A stretch of 18,542 bases of DNA, from the NCBI RefSeq assembly GCF_023653455.1, contig NZ_JAKEDR010000053.1, positions 1-18,542 on the forward strand, given 5' to 3'. The stretch is from Paraclostridium ghonii. GTDB lineage: Bacteria; Bacillota; Clostridia; Peptostreptococcales; Peptostreptococcaceae. Below are positions 7,353-15,276 of this stretch, piece after piece (the stretch's first letter is position 1; each line of letters begins with the position of its first letter). The notes under the pieces were generated by a model. The model was not told the origin of the DNA. It saw only the letters and a list, made by a program, of their open reading frames with translations, and ran no database searches. Position numbers and translations under genes: made by a program.

Positions 7353-7528
7353 AAATCTTATTTAAGTGTGTAGTATAGTGAAGTTTTAAACTTATTTGTT
7401 GAAGTAAGACTTAAAGACCGGGTATTTTAGGTCTTTGTCTGGATGAGACAAATAAGTTTAAAACGAACATTCCCTATATAATAAATAAGATTTATCCTAC
7501 ACACCGAAACTTTTCCTTTTCCGATGTG
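7353..7528 (-). promoter_or_regulatory. Highly structured leader/intergenic RNA element upstream of ppdK
   Basis: Several strong complementarities stack in one stretch. (a) GTTTTAAACTTATTTGT at 7383-7399 pairs perfectly with 7448-7464 (17 bp). (b) Inside it, AAAGACC (7413-7419) pairs with GGTCTTT (7430-7436), extended by AGAC (7407-7410) with GTCT (7437-7440). (c) GTGTGTAG (7366-7373) pairs with CTACACAC (7497-7504). (d) AAATCTTATTTA (7353-7364) pairs with TAAATAAGATTT (7482-7493). (e) CACACCG (7500-7506) can instead pair with CGATGTG (7522-7528), with one G-U. Helices c and d cross, so they form either a pseudoknot or alternative folds, and c and e compete. This is a switch-like layout placed before a terminator-like palindrome and ppdK. 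I recognise no known riboswitch consensus. A small mobile repeat with inverted ends is the main alternative. Confidence 0.5.
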
Positions 7529-7538
7529 CACTAAAATC

Positions 7539-8375
7539 CTATTTATCATTATCTCTAAATACTTTAAGCCCATTTTCTTTCATTATGTCCATTATGATTC
7601 CAGCTGTTTCCTCTATTGCTTTACTTGATACGTCTATAACTGGGCATCCTACTTTTTTCATTACTTTATCAGAGTAATCTAACTCTTGAAGTATCCTATC
7701 AAATTTAGCATAATTCGCATTACTTGATAAACCTAAAGCTTTTAATCTTTCTTGTCTTATTTGATTTAACTTTTCTGGAGTATTAGTAAGTCCTATTATT
7801 TTCTTTTGATTTATTTCAAATACTTCCTTAGGTATTGGTATCTCTGGAACTAAAGGAACATTAGCTACCTTTATATTCTTATTTGCTAGATACATACTTA
7901 GTGGCGTCTTAGATGTTCTTGATATTCCAAGTAAAATTATATCCGCTTGTAGTATACCTCTAGGATCTTTTCCATCATCATATTTAACAGCAAACTCTAT
8001 AGCTTCTACTCTCTTAAAATAACTTTCATCTAATTTTCTTATAATACCAGGTTCTCTTCTTGGATTAACTCCTATTTTACTAGCAATTTGCTTTAGAATT
8101 GGAGTCATTAAATCAACACAACTTAAGTTTTCCTTGCTACAGTAATCTTCAGTAAATACTAAAAGTTCTTTTTCAACTAATGTATATACAACTATTGCAC
8201 TTTCTTCTTTAGCACTTTTTAATATTTCTTCTAAAAAATTAACTTCTACAACATATGGAAATCTTCTTATTTCGTAGTCACCCTTTAGTTGAAATTGAGA
8301 TATTGCAGCTTTAGTAACTTGTTGAGCTGTTTCCCCCACTGAGTCTGATATTACATATATGACTAAATTATCCAT
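7539..8375 (-). CDS. ppsR: Pyruvate, phosphate dikinase regulatory protein (bifunctional kinase/pyrophosphorylase)
   Basis: 278 residues, the usual length for the DUF299 family (PDRP1 in plants, PpsR in enterobacteria, YqfL in Bacillus). In this family the protein uses ADP to phosphorylate a threonine next to the catalytic histidine of PPDK, inactivating it, and removes the phosphate with Pi to give PPi. Visible signatures are the N-terminal VYVISDSVGETA-like start (residues 6-17, YVISDSVGETAQQ) and the P-loop-like LLGISRTSKTPLS (148-160). ATG at 8375 with GGAGG at 8381-8385; the site overlaps the 11-bp gap to the upstream CcpN-like gene, so the two form an operon. The target residues (Thr452/His454) are intact in the neighbouring ppdK product, which makes the functional pairing convincing. 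Confidence 0.94.
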   Translation of the reverse strand: MDNLVIYVISDSVGETAQQVTKAAISQFQLKGDYEIRRFPYVVEVNFLEEILKSAKEESAIVVYTLVEKELLVFTEDYCSKENLSCVDLMTPILKQIASKIGVNPRREPGIIRKLDESYFKRVEAIEFAVKYDDGKDPRGILQADIILLGISRTSKTPLSMYLANKNIKVANVPLVPEIPIPKEVFEINQKKIIGLTNTPEKLNQIRQERLKALGLSSNANYAKFDRILQELDYSDKVMKKVGCPVIDVSSKAIEETAGIIMDIMKENGLKVFRDNDK

Positions 8376-8386
8376 ATACTCCTCCT

Positions 8387-9028
8387 TTAATTATCCGCTA
8401 TCTCTAAAAATAGTTTTGTTATGTTAGTCTTAGAAATTCTACCAACAACTTTATTTGTTATTTTATTATCCCCTTTTATTTCTTCTACAACAGGTATTGA
8501 ATCTACTTCGTGTTCTATTATTCTCTTTGCTGCTAGTACAACAGTATCTTCACTTGTAACAGTTACAACATTAGGAGTTCTTGTCATTATCATACCTACA
8601 GGTATTTTATTTATATCCCCTCCACCTATAGTTGCCTTTAATAAATCTTTTCTTGATACTATCCCACATAACTCTTTCTCATCATCTATGATAAATACAC
8701 TTCCAACATCTGATAAAAATATATTTACTATAGTATCATATACGCTTGCATCTTGTGTTACCATTATAGGCATACTCATTATGTCCGATACAGTTTTATT
8801 CTTTATTTTATCTCCCAATAAGTTTACTTTATCTATCCCTGAATAAAAATACCCAACCTTAGGCCTTGCATCTAATACTCCAGTCATAGTAAGTATAGCT
8901 AAATCAGATCTTAATGTAGCTCTAGTTACATTAAGTTTTGCTGCTATACTTTCGCTAGTTATAGGCTCACTTTCTTTAACGATATCTATTATCTTTAGTT
9001 GTCTATTATTAAGTTGAATAATAATCAC
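8387..9028 (-). CDS. CcpN/YqzB-like transcriptional regulator (HTH plus two CBS domains)
   Basis: About 213 residues. The N-terminal winged helix-turn-helix (about 5-62) has the CcpN-type sequence QLNNRQLKIIDIVK, then ITSESIAAKLNVTRATLRSD and G-V-L-D-A-R-P-K-V-G-Y. It is followed by two CBS domains (about 78-132 and 143-208), which in this family sense adenine nucleotides. Bacillus subtilis CcpN represses gluconeogenic genes, and its gene adjoins yqfL (ppsR), as here. The frame opens with GTG at 9028, but that codon is only one base from the GAGGAG at 9030-9035; initiation at one of the next ATT codons (9022 or 9019) would give proper spacing, so the true start is uncertain by 2-3 residues. 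It is the first gene of the operon with ppsR. Control of ppdK is inferred from family and context. Confidence 0.9.
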   Translation of the reverse strand: MIIIQLNNRQLKIIDIVKESEPITSESIAAKLNVTRATLRSDLAILTMTGVLDARPKVGYFYSGIDKVNLLGDKIKNKTVSDIMSMPIMVTQDASVYDTIVNIFLSDVGSVFIIDDEKELCGIVSRKDLLKATIGGGDINKIPVGMIMTRTPNVVTVTSEDTVVLAAKRIIEHEVDSIPVVEEIKGDNKITNKVVGRISKTNITKLFLEIADN

Positions 9029-9079
9029 ACTCCTCTTTATTGTGATACACTGTTTATCCGTTTTTATATTATATAGTAT

Positions 9080-9108
9080 ATTATATATTTTTTATATTGT
9101 GTTGTAAA
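9080..9108 (-). promoter_or_regulatory. Sigma-A promoter of the CcpN-like/ppsR operon
   Basis: TTTACA (9103-9108), a 17-bp spacer and a perfect TATAAT (9080-9085) read on the minus strand. Transcription would start near 9073, giving a leader of about 45 bases. A 10-bp dyad GAAATTAAAT/ATTTAATTTC (9113-9122 with 9129-9138) sits just upstream of the -35. The rest of the 9109-9224 gap is AT-rich with no gene. Confidence 0.75.
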
Positions 9109-9224
9109 TATAGAAATTAAATTTATATATTTAATTTCTTATTTATTAATTACAGTTTAACCATAGGGTCTTTTTTTATCCCACTTTAGGTAAATTTTAC
9201 CCTCTAAGTATTTTTATTAAGGAT

Positions 9225-9260
9225 TTAAATAACCGAGGAAAAATTCCCTCGGTTATTTAA
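9225..9260 (-). terminator. Hairpin terminator after glyS
   Basis: A perfect 14-bp stem, TTAAATAACCGAGG / CCTCGGTTATTTAA (9225-9238 with 9247-9260), with an 8-base loop, lies 5 bases after the glyS stop. It has a GC-rich core; the U-tract is poor beyond the stem itself, so termination strength is uncertain. Confidence 0.75.
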
Positions 9261-9265
9261 GCAGA

Positions 9266-11332
9266 TTATTTGTACACTATCTTTGATAGGTCACAAATAT
9301 TTAACATTATGTCATATATTTGTTTTAATGTAGCTAATCTGTTGTTCTTTATAGCCTCGTCCTTGTCCATTATCATTACTGAATCAAACATATTATCTAT
9401 TGCTGGCCTTAATGATGCAAATGCATCAAGAGCTTTTGTATATTCTTTATTAGCTAATAAGTGCTCAACATTTGAACGTGTTTCTTGGAATTGTTGATAT
9501 AAATTAAATTCTGCTTCTTCTCTCATTAGGTTTATATTAACTTCTTTAGTTTCAGCTTTTTCTGCTAAAGTTGCAACTCTATTAAATGCTGTTAGCATTT
9601 CAACTAACTCATCTTTGTCTATCCAAGAGTTTAAAGCCTTAGCTCTAGCGTACATATCAGCTATGTCATCTATATTAGAACTTAATATAGCCTCTATAAC
9701 ATCATATCTTATGCCTAAATCTCTAAATAAGTTCTTTATTCTATCTTTGAAGAATTCCACTATTTGATTTAAAACTTCATTTTTATCAAATTCTATAAAT
9801 GAATAGTTATCAAGAGTTAATGATATAAGTTCTCTTAAACTTATATCTAAGTTCTTATCCATTAATATGTTTATTATTCCTAATGCTTGTCTTCTTAAAG
9901 CGTATGGATCTTGTGATCCTGTCGGTTGTATTCCTATAGCGAAGAATCCTGCTATAGAATCTAGTTTATCAGCTATAGATAAAACTATACCACATTTAGT
10001 AGATGGAAGTATATCTCCTGCAAATCTAGGTAAGTAGTGTTCAAATATAGCTTGTGCTACATTTTCATTTTCTCCACCTACTTTTGCATATTCTCTTCCC
10101 ATTACACCTTGAAGTTCAGTGAACTCAAATACCATTCCTGTAACTAAGTCTGCTTTGCATAATTTAGCTGCACGAAGTGCATCTTCTTTTATATCTGATT
10201 GTTTTAATTTTTCTAATATATCATTAGATAATTTTTCTATTCTTAAAGATTTATCATAAACTGTACCAAGTTTAGCCTGGAATACAACAGTTTTTAATTT
10301 TTCTATGTAACTTTCTAAAGACTTCTTAGTGTCTTCTTTGTAGAAGAATAATGCATCTGCAAGTCTAGCTTCTAATACTTTTTCATTACCTTTTTTAACA
10401 TTATCGATTTTGTGGCTATCTCCATTTCTAACAGCTATAAAGTTTGGAAGTAACTTACCATCCTTTAAAACTGGGAAATATCTTTGATGTTGCTTCATAG
10501 GTGTTATTACAACTTCTTTTGGAAGCTTAGCATAATCTTCATCAAACTCTCCGTAAAATGCAGTTGGGTATTCTACTAAGTGAGTTACTTCTTCAAGTAA
10601 TTCTTCATCAAATTCGATTTCTCCACCTAAAGATTTTGCAACTTCATCACATTGTTTCTTTATTAATTCTTTTCTTTCGTTTTGGTTTAATATTACAAAG
10701 TTTTCTTCTAACTTAGTTAGGTATTCATTTAAAGTATTCACTTCAAATTCACTTTCTCCTAAGAATCTATGTCCTTTAGTAGTGTTCGATGATACTATAC
10801 CTTCTAATTCTATAGTAAGAACACAATCATTTAATATACAAACCATCCATCTTATCGGTCTTATGAATCTCATATTCTTTCCACCCCAACGCATAGCCTT
10901 AGGGAATGTCATAGATTTTATAGCTTCTGGAAGTATATTTTTAAGAACTTCGCTACTTAATTGACCATCTTGCTTTATTTTACCGAAAGCATATTCTTCC
11001 TTCCCAACTTGTTTAAAGTATAAATCTTCTTCTTTTATACCTTTGCTCTTCATGAATCCTAAAAGTGGTTTAGTATAGTTACCTTCAGCGTCAACAGCTA
11101 TTCTCTTAGCTGGTCCTTTTACTTCTTCTTCTAAATCACATTGCTTTTCACATATATTATCAACTATAACAGTTAATCTTCTTGGTGTAGAATATACATT
11201 AACTTCATCAAAAGTTATTCTATTTTCATTAAAAGACTTCACTATATTAGTTTTTAATTGTTCCATTGCTGAGTTTACATATCTCGCAGGTAATTCCTCA
11301 ACACCTATTTCAAATAAAAGGTAATTTTTCAT
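9266..11332 (-). CDS. glyS: Glycyl-tRNA synthetase beta subunit
   Basis: 688 residues, the normal length for the beta chain of the bacterial alpha2-beta2 glycyl-tRNA synthetase. The beta chain supplies tRNA binding and anticodon recognition while the alpha chain holds the class II catalytic core. Recognisable family blocks are YLLFEIGVEELPARYV (4-19), PKAMRWG (144-150), TPMKQHQRYFPV (277-288), CKADLVTGMVFEFTELQGVMG region (392-412) and, near the C-terminus, the helical DALR-like anticodon domain ending with FNRVATLAEKA and FDSVMIMD. The ATG overlaps the glyQ stop by one base (TAATG), and a GGAAGG ribosome binding site lies inside glyQ, so the two subunits are translationally coupled at equal amounts. 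A hairpin terminator follows. Confidence 0.97.
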   Translation of the reverse strand: MKNYLLFEIGVEELPARYVNSAMEQLKTNIVKSFNENRITFDEVNVYSTPRRLTVIVDNICEKQCDLEEEVKGPAKRIAVDAEGNYTKPLLGFMKSKGIKEEDLYFKQVGKEEYAFGKIKQDGQLSSEVLKNILPEAIKSMTFPKAMRWGGKNMRFIRPIRWMVCILNDCVLTIELEGIVSSNTTKGHRFLGESEFEVNTLNEYLTKLEENFVILNQNERKELIKKQCDEVAKSLGGEIEFDEELLEEVTHLVEYPTAFYGEFDEDYAKLPKEVVITPMKQHQRYFPVLKDGKLLPNFIAVRNGDSHKIDNVKKGNEKVLEARLADALFFYKEDTKKSLESYIEKLKTVVFQAKLGTVYDKSLRIEKLSNDILEKLKQSDIKEDALRAAKLCKADLVTGMVFEFTELQGVMGREYAKVGGENENVAQAIFEHYLPRFAGDILPSTKCGIVLSIADKLDSIAGFFAIGIQPTGSQDPYALRRQALGIINILMDKNLDISLRELISLTLDNYSFIEFDKNEVLNQIVEFFKDRIKNLFRDLGIRYDVIEAILSSNIDDIADMYARAKALNSWIDKDELVEMLTAFNRVATLAEKAETKEVNINLMREEAEFNLYQQFQETRSNVEHLLANKEYTKALDAFASLRPAIDNMFDSVMIMDKDEAIKNNRLATLKQIYDIMLNICDLSKIVYK

Positions 11333-12210
11333 TATTTGTCACCTTCCTTTAAAAGTGGGTATCCCATTTCTTTTCTTAATTCTATATAAGATTTAGCTAC
11401 TGTTCTAGCCATATTTCTAACTCTACTTATAAATGAAGCTCTTTGGCTTACACCTATAGCTCCTCTTGCATCTAGAGTATTGAACGTGTGAGAACATTTT
11501 AACACATAATCATAAGATGGAGTTATTAATCCTTTTTCCATAAGTCTTAGTGCTTCTTTTTCATATACATCAAATAAATTAAATAACATATCTGCATCAC
11601 ACTCTTCAAATGCATATACAGAGTTTTCATACTCAGCTCTATTAAATACTTCTCCATATGTTATTTTATCATTCCATTTTAAATCATATACACTTTCAAC
11701 TTCTTGAAGGTACATAGCTAGTCTTTCTAAACCGTATGTAATTTCTCCTGTTTCAAGCTCACACTCGATTCCTCCAACTTGTTGGAAGTAAGTAAATTGA
11801 GTTATTTCCATACCATCTAACCAAACTTCCCAACCAAGACCCCATGCTCCAACAGCAGTTGCTTCCCAGTTATCTTCAACAAATCTTATATCGTGTGCTT
11901 TTGTATCTATTCCTATAGCTTCTAAACTTCCTAAGTATAACTCTTGGATATTATCTGGAGATGGTTTTAATATAACTTGGAATTGGTGATGCTGATATAA
12001 TCTGTTTGGATTCTCACCGTATCTCCCATCTGCCGGTCTTCTAGATGGTTCTACATAACATACTTTCCAAGGTTCTGGTCCTAAAGATCTTAAGAATGTA
12101 TTTGGGTTCATTGTTCCTGCACCTTTTTCTACATCGTAAGGTTGCATCATTATACATCCTTGTTTAGCCCAATAATCTTGTAATGTTAGTATCATATTTT
12201 GAAAATTCAT
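11332..12210 (-). CDS. glyQ: Glycyl-tRNA synthetase alpha subunit
   Basis: 292 residues, the usual alpha-chain length. It carries the class II aminoacyl-tRNA synthetase core that activates glycine with ATP. Visible family blocks are [17 protein letters not shown] (10-26), [19 protein letters not shown] (30-48), [17 protein letters not shown] (54-70, the ATP-binding motif 2 region) and, further on, [25 protein letters not shown] and [13 protein letters not shown] (motif 3). ATG at 12210 with GGAGG at 12218-12222, 7 bases away. It has its own promoter and a terminator-like hairpin in the leader but no visible T-box, although glyQS operons of Firmicutes are commonly T-box controlled. Confidence 0.97.
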   Translation of the reverse strand: MNFQNMILTLQDYWAKQGCIMMQPYDVEKGAGTMNPNTFLRSLGPEPWKVCYVEPSRRPADGRYGENPNRLYQHHQFQVILKPSPDNIQELYLGSLEAIGIDTKAHDIRFVEDNWEATAVGAWGLGWEVWLDGMEITQFTYFQQVGGIECELETGEITYGLERLAMYLQEVESVYDLKWNDKITYGEVFNRAEYENSVYAFEECDADMLFNLFDVYEKEALRLMEKGLITPSYDYVLKCSHTFNTLDARGAIGVSQRASFISRVRNMARTVAKSYIELRKEMGYPLLKEGDK

Positions 12211-12230
12211 ACGAATACCTCCTGTATTAA

Positions 12231-12259
12231 AAACAAAGCCTTTCGTTTACACGAAAGGC
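12231..12259 (-). terminator. Intrinsic terminator in the glyQ leader
   Basis: A perfect 9-bp GC-containing stem GCCTTTCGT / ACGAAAGGC (12238-12246 with 12251-12259), loop TTAC, is followed on the minus strand by UUUGUUUUU. It ends only about 20 bases before the glyQ start codon and about 20 bases after the predicted transcription start. It therefore lies inside the glyQ transcript and could be an attenuator as well as a stop for read-through from DUF4342. Confidence 0.8.
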
Positions 12260-12285
12260 CATTAAATGGTTATTTTCTAACTTTT

Positions 12286-12314
12286 AGAATATCAAAATAT
12301 AGAGTATTTGTCAA
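12286..12314 (-). promoter_or_regulatory. Promoter of glyQS
   Basis: On the minus strand, a perfect -35 TTGACA (12309-12314), a 17-bp spacer and a -10 TATTCT (12286-12291, 4 of 6). A second TTGACA at 12334-12339 lies 25 bp upstream without a good -10. The predicted start is near 12279, upstream of the leader hairpin. Confidence 0.6.
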
Positions 12315-12349
12315 TATTATTAGATATTAGTTTTGTCAACAGTTTTTTA

Positions 12350-12922
12350 TTATTTAATAATATCCTCATCCTCTTTTATTAATTCTTCAGTTATATCTTT
12401 GTCATCTTTTTTATTATGTTTAACTACATCACTAACTTCCTTTGCAGTGCTTGTTAACATATTTTTTAACATATTTAACGTTTCTTCATTTAGTTCTCCT
12501 AAATCAACAACGCTTTTGTCTTCTTCATTCTGAACTTTTATGTTAAATTTGCCTATTACAGCCGCTGAAAGTCCTACTAATGTAACTAAAGGTCCTAGTG
12601 CTAATCCAACAACTCCAACTGTTAGAGGAATATTCATTATAATCTTATCATCTTTTTCAACTATTACTCTTATGACATTACTTCTTTTTAGCATTTCTTT
12701 TAATTGATTTTTTATTTCTTCTGCATCTTTTCCTAAAGCATTTTCCATTTTTTCTTTTGCTTTAAATTTAGCTTTAGTAGTCTTTTTATTTTGTTCCAAA
12801 TATATTATTGCATCTAATACATTTCCCTCACTAATTACTAGCGCTTCTTTAGCTTCTGAATAACTTGCACTTGGAACTCTTTCTAATACTTGATCTATTT
12901 TTTCTAATGTTATATCAGTCAT
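12350..12922 (-). CDS. DUF4342 domain protein with N-terminal UBA-like domain
   Basis: 190 residues. The N-terminal part (about 3-45) resembles a UBA/TS-N-like three-helix domain: [13 protein letters not shown], then [20 protein letters not shown]. It is followed by a charged, probably coiled linker (45-80). The DUF4342 domain (about 80-135) has [20 protein letters not shown] and a hydrophobic glycine-rich segment [21 protein letters not shown] (about 100-122) that could insert in or touch the membrane. The C-terminal tail is highly acidic and lysine-rich. The ATG at 12922 overlaps the recO stop codon by 8 bases, so it is co-translated with recO. No function is established for the family that I know of; a UBA-like domain suggests protein-protein contact only. 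Confidence 0.82.
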   Translation of the reverse strand: MTDITLEKIDQVLERVPSASYSEAKEALVISEGNVLDAIIYLEQNKKTTKAKFKAKEKMENALGKDAEEIKNQLKEMLKRSNVIRVIVEKDDKIIMNIPLTVGVVGLALGPLVTLVGLSAAVIGKFNIKVQNEEDKSVVDLGELNEETLNMLKNMLTSTAKEVSDVVKHNKKDDKDITEELIKEDEDIIK

Positions 12923-13688
12923 CGATATCAGCTCCCTTATTATTTTCTATTCCCTGTAATAAGTGTAATGATTTTATGTTTGCGTTGTCAACGTAAACCT
13001 GAATGTATACTCTTAATATTTTTGTAAGCTCATTAACTAAGTATTTTGATACTTTAGCTTTACTACAAGTTAATATATCATTCCTAAAAATATAATCCAT
13101 TAACTTTATAGTAGTGCTATCAATTTTGAAATTGTATACATGATTTTTTTTACACTTTTCACATAGTATTCCACCTTCATCAACATTAAATACGCTACTT
13201 TTAAGATTTGTAGTATTACAGTTGACACATTTATTTACTATCGGCTTAAAACCTATGTAGTCTAAAAACTTTAGTTCAAATGCTCTAGTTACATATTCTT
13301 TATCAACTTCATTTTGAGTATATAGGTAAAGAGTTTGCGCTAATAACACAAAAAGTCTATTATTAGTTTGGTTTTCATATATAGATCCATCTACCAAGCT
13401 TGTTATATATGTTGCATAAGAAAAAGCTTCTATGTCATATGCAATATTATAAAAATTTTTAATAATCTCGCTTTGACTCACTCTATACATATTACCTTGA
13501 TTTTTTAAGGTAAAGTTAGAGTATGAGAAAACTTGAGAAGAGGATAGTAACGAGCTTTTATTTCGTTTTGCACCTTTAGCTATAGCTGATATCTTCCCAA
13601 GTTTTCGTGTAAATATAGTTAAAATTAAATCACTTTCTTTATATCTTGCTGATCTTAGTACTATCCCCTGGGTGTTCACAATTATCAT
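12915..13688 (-). CDS. recO: DNA repair protein RecO
   Basis: 257 residues, normal for RecO. The N-terminal OB fold (1-80) starts [20 protein letters not shown] and includes [21 protein letters not shown] helical domain follows with a four-cysteine zinc site: C154-V-N-C157 and C176-E-K-C179. RecO anneals ssDNA and with RecR loads RecA on SSB-coated gaps in RecF-pathway repair. The ATG at 13688 has GGGAG about 12 bases upstream, a rather long spacing, and the start lies inside the last 50 bases of yqzL, so initiation probably depends on translational coupling. Its own stop overlaps the start of the DUF4342 gene. The order era-(yqzL)-recO-glyQ is conserved in Firmicutes; here mgtE is inserted between era and yqzL. 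Confidence 0.95.
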   Translation of the reverse strand: MIIVNTQGIVLRSARYKESDLILTIFTRKLGKISAIAKGAKRNKSSLLSSSQVFSYSNFTLKNQGNMYRVSQSEIIKNFYNIAYDIEAFSYATYITSLVDGSIYENQTNNRLFVLLAQTLYLYTQNEVDKEYVTRAFELKFLDYIGFKPIVNKCVNCNTTNLKSSVFNVDEGGILCEKCKKNHVYNFKIDSTTIKLMDYIFRNDILTCSKAKVSKYLVNELTKILRVYIQVYVDNANIKSLHLLQGIENNKGADIDD

Positions 13689-13812
13689 GATCGCTTTCTA
13701 TCTCCCTGTTTATATTGACTTCTCCATTATTTATATTTATGCTATTTTTCAAGTATAGATAGGCTTCTATACTCCCTGTTTTTTTAAAAACTTCCCAACA
13801 CATATTGTTCAT
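13639..13812 (-). CDS. yqzL: YqzL family small protein
   Basis: A 57-residue frame starting at the ATG at 13812 ([20 protein letters not shown]...). The [17 protein letters not shown] block matches the Bacillus YqzL pattern W-K-V-F-x2-T-G-x-I-x2-Y-L, and the place directly before recO is where YqzL occurs. Bacillus YqzL is about 47 residues; here the frame runs on through the recO start and ends at the TAA at 13639-13641, overlapping recO by 50 bases in another frame. AAGGGGG (13822-13828) is the ribosome binding site, and it forms the descending arm of the terminator-like hairpin after mgtE. The role of YqzL is unknown. Confidence 0.75.
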   Translation of the reverse strand: MNNMCWEVFKKTGSIEAYLYLKNSININNGEVNINREIESDHDNCEHPGDSTKISKI

Positions 13813-13815
13813 TTT

Positions 13816-13864
13816 TAAAAACCCCCTTCTTACGCTTATATTATATTTTTAGTAAGAAAGGGGG
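13816..13864 (-). terminator. Terminator-like hairpin after mgtE overlapping the yqzL ribosome binding site
   Basis: On the minus strand CCCCCTTTCTTAC (13864-13852) pairs with GTAAGAAGGGGG (13833-13822) with one bulged base, loop 18, followed by five U (13821-13817). It looks like an intrinsic terminator for the cdd-era-mgtE transcript, 19 bases past the mgtE stop. Its descending arm is the AAGGGGG that serves yqzL, so the stem also masks that site. Confidence 0.7.
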
Positions 13865-13882
13865 AAAAAATACGTCAAGTTG

Positions 13883-15262
13883 TTAGACAATTTTTGACAA
13901 TGTAATTGTTGTAATTAAAAAATAGATAACTATTCCTATTATATCAAGGGATGTAGCTATTAATGGAGCAGAAACTATTGACGGATCTACGTCCATTTTT
14001 TTAAACATCATAGGAATAAATGATCCAATCATAGCCCCTATTATCATATTTATAAGCAATGATATAGAAACTATTAAAACTATATTTATATCCTTAACAA
14101 AAATATACGTAGCTATTCCTATAAGTAAACTGCATATTATTCCTGTAAATACGCCTACCATACCTTCTAATAATACATTTTTAAAATCTAATTGTTTATT
14201 AGATAATGCCATTACAGTAAGTGCTGATGCTTGTGTACCTATATTCCCAGCCATTCCTGTAACAAGCGGAACAAAATATATTAACGAAAAATACTTTGAA
14301 TCAATCACATAGTCAAAACTAGATAATATCAATGTAGCTATAAACCCGCCTACTAAAGTTACTACAAGCCATGGTATCCTAGCTCTAAAAGAAGACAGTA
14401 CCTTATCTTTTGGATCTACATTAGTTTGCTCTATAGTATCTCTTTCCTGTTCTGATGTTCCAGCAAATTTATACATATCTTCACTAGCTTCTTCTTCGAT
14501 TACATCAATTACATCGTCTACAGTTATAATTCCTTTTAAAATTTGATTTCTATCAATTACTGGAATTGCTATTAGATCATATTTAGATACAAGTTTAACA
14601 GCTTCTTCTCGATCTTCATCTACATGTACAGAAATTATATTTTCACTCATCAGGTCTTCTATTATGCTATCATCTCTAGATACTATAAGCTCTCTTAAAG
14701 ATAATACTCCAACTAGTTTATCAAAATTATCAACCACATACATATAGTAGATTGTTTCTGCATCTATAGCATTTTCTCTCATATAGTCTATGGCTTCTTT
14801 CGCTGTCATATCTTTATTTATAGCTATATAGCCAGTTGTCATTATACCTCCAGCAGACTCTTCTTCATATATAAGAAGCTCTTTAACATCTTGGGCATCC
14901 TCTTGATTTAGTAGATTTATAATTTTTTCTCTTTCACTTTCTTCTAATTCTCCTAAAATATCTGCCATGTCATCCAAAGACATCATTTCTAATATGTTGG
15001 CTTGATGTTCAGTATTTAACTTAGAAAGTATATGCCTAAAAAATTCAGAGTCAGTTTCGTCAAGTATTGATGCCGCCATGTCTATCGGTAATATTTCAAA
15101 TAGCTTTATTTGTTTATCTTCATCTAAGTTTTCTAATATATCAAAAATATCTCTATTATGATATTCTTCCATTAGTTCTCTTAATTCTAAAATTTTATTG
15201 TTTTCTATCAAATCCTCTACTTGATTTAACAACTGTTTGGAATGTTCATCTTTCCTATCCAT
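13883..15262 (-). CDS. mgtE: Magnesium transporter MgtE
   Basis: 459 residues from the ATG at 15262. An upstream GTG at 15271 is in frame but lies within the AAAGGTGG that fits as the ribosome binding site for 15262, so I prefer the ATG. The order of parts is that of MgtE: a cytoplasmic acidic superhelical N domain (about 15-130), paired CBS domains (about 135-255, with GGIMTTGYIAI and GIITVDDVIDVIEEE), a plug helix, and five membrane helices from about residue 298. The channel signatures GMAGNIGTQ (336-344) and SAPLIATSLD (431-440), with the Mg2+-coordinating Asp440, are present. The N and CBS domains bind Mg2+ and close the channel when intracellular Mg2+ is high. It directly follows era, with no room for an M-box leader, so transcriptional Mg2+ control is not seen. 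Confidence 0.94.
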   Translation of the reverse strand: MDRKDEHSKQLLNQVEDLIENNKILELRELMEEYHNRDIFDILENLDEDKQIKLFEILPIDMAASILDETDSEFFRHILSKLNTEHQANILEMMSLDDMADILGELEESEREKIINLLNQEDAQDVKELLIYEEESAGGIMTTGYIAINKDMTAKEAIDYMRENAIDAETIYYMYVVDNFDKLVGVLSLRELIVSRDDSIIEDLMSENIISVHVDEDREEAVKLVSKYDLIAIPVIDRNQILKGIITVDDVIDVIEEEASEDMYKFAGTSEQERDTIEQTNVDPKDKVLSSFRARIPWLVVTLVGGFIATLILSSFDYVIDSKYFSLIYFVPLVTGMAGNIGTQASALTVMALSNKQLDFKNVLLEGMVGVFTGIICSLLIGIATYIFVKDINIVLIVSISLLINMIIGAMIGSFIPMMFKKMDVDPSIVSAPLIATSLDIIGIVIYFLITTITLSKIV

Positions 15263-15276
15263 AAAACCCACCTTTA

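Noticed and set aside
7353..7493. Miniature inverted-repeat transposable element with 12-bp terminal repeats
   Set aside because: No target-site duplication is visible at the ends, and the other helices cross or extend outside these ends. Kept only as an alternative until copy number is known.
12211..12349. T-box riboswitch upstream of glyQ
   Set aside because: The gap is 139 bp and holds a promoter, leaving a leader of about 70 bases. No sequence like the conserved GGUGG-type T-box bulge was found.
12333..12533. Plus-strand open frame inside the DUF4342 gene, and similar plus-strand frames throughout
   Set aside because: They are low-complexity, Ser/Ile/Phe-rich antisense shadows of real minus-strand genes without credible ribosome binding sites or family resemblance.
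15263..15276. M-box or other Mg2+ leader upstream of mgtE
   Set aside because: Only 14 bases separate era and mgtE, so there is no space for a riboswitch.
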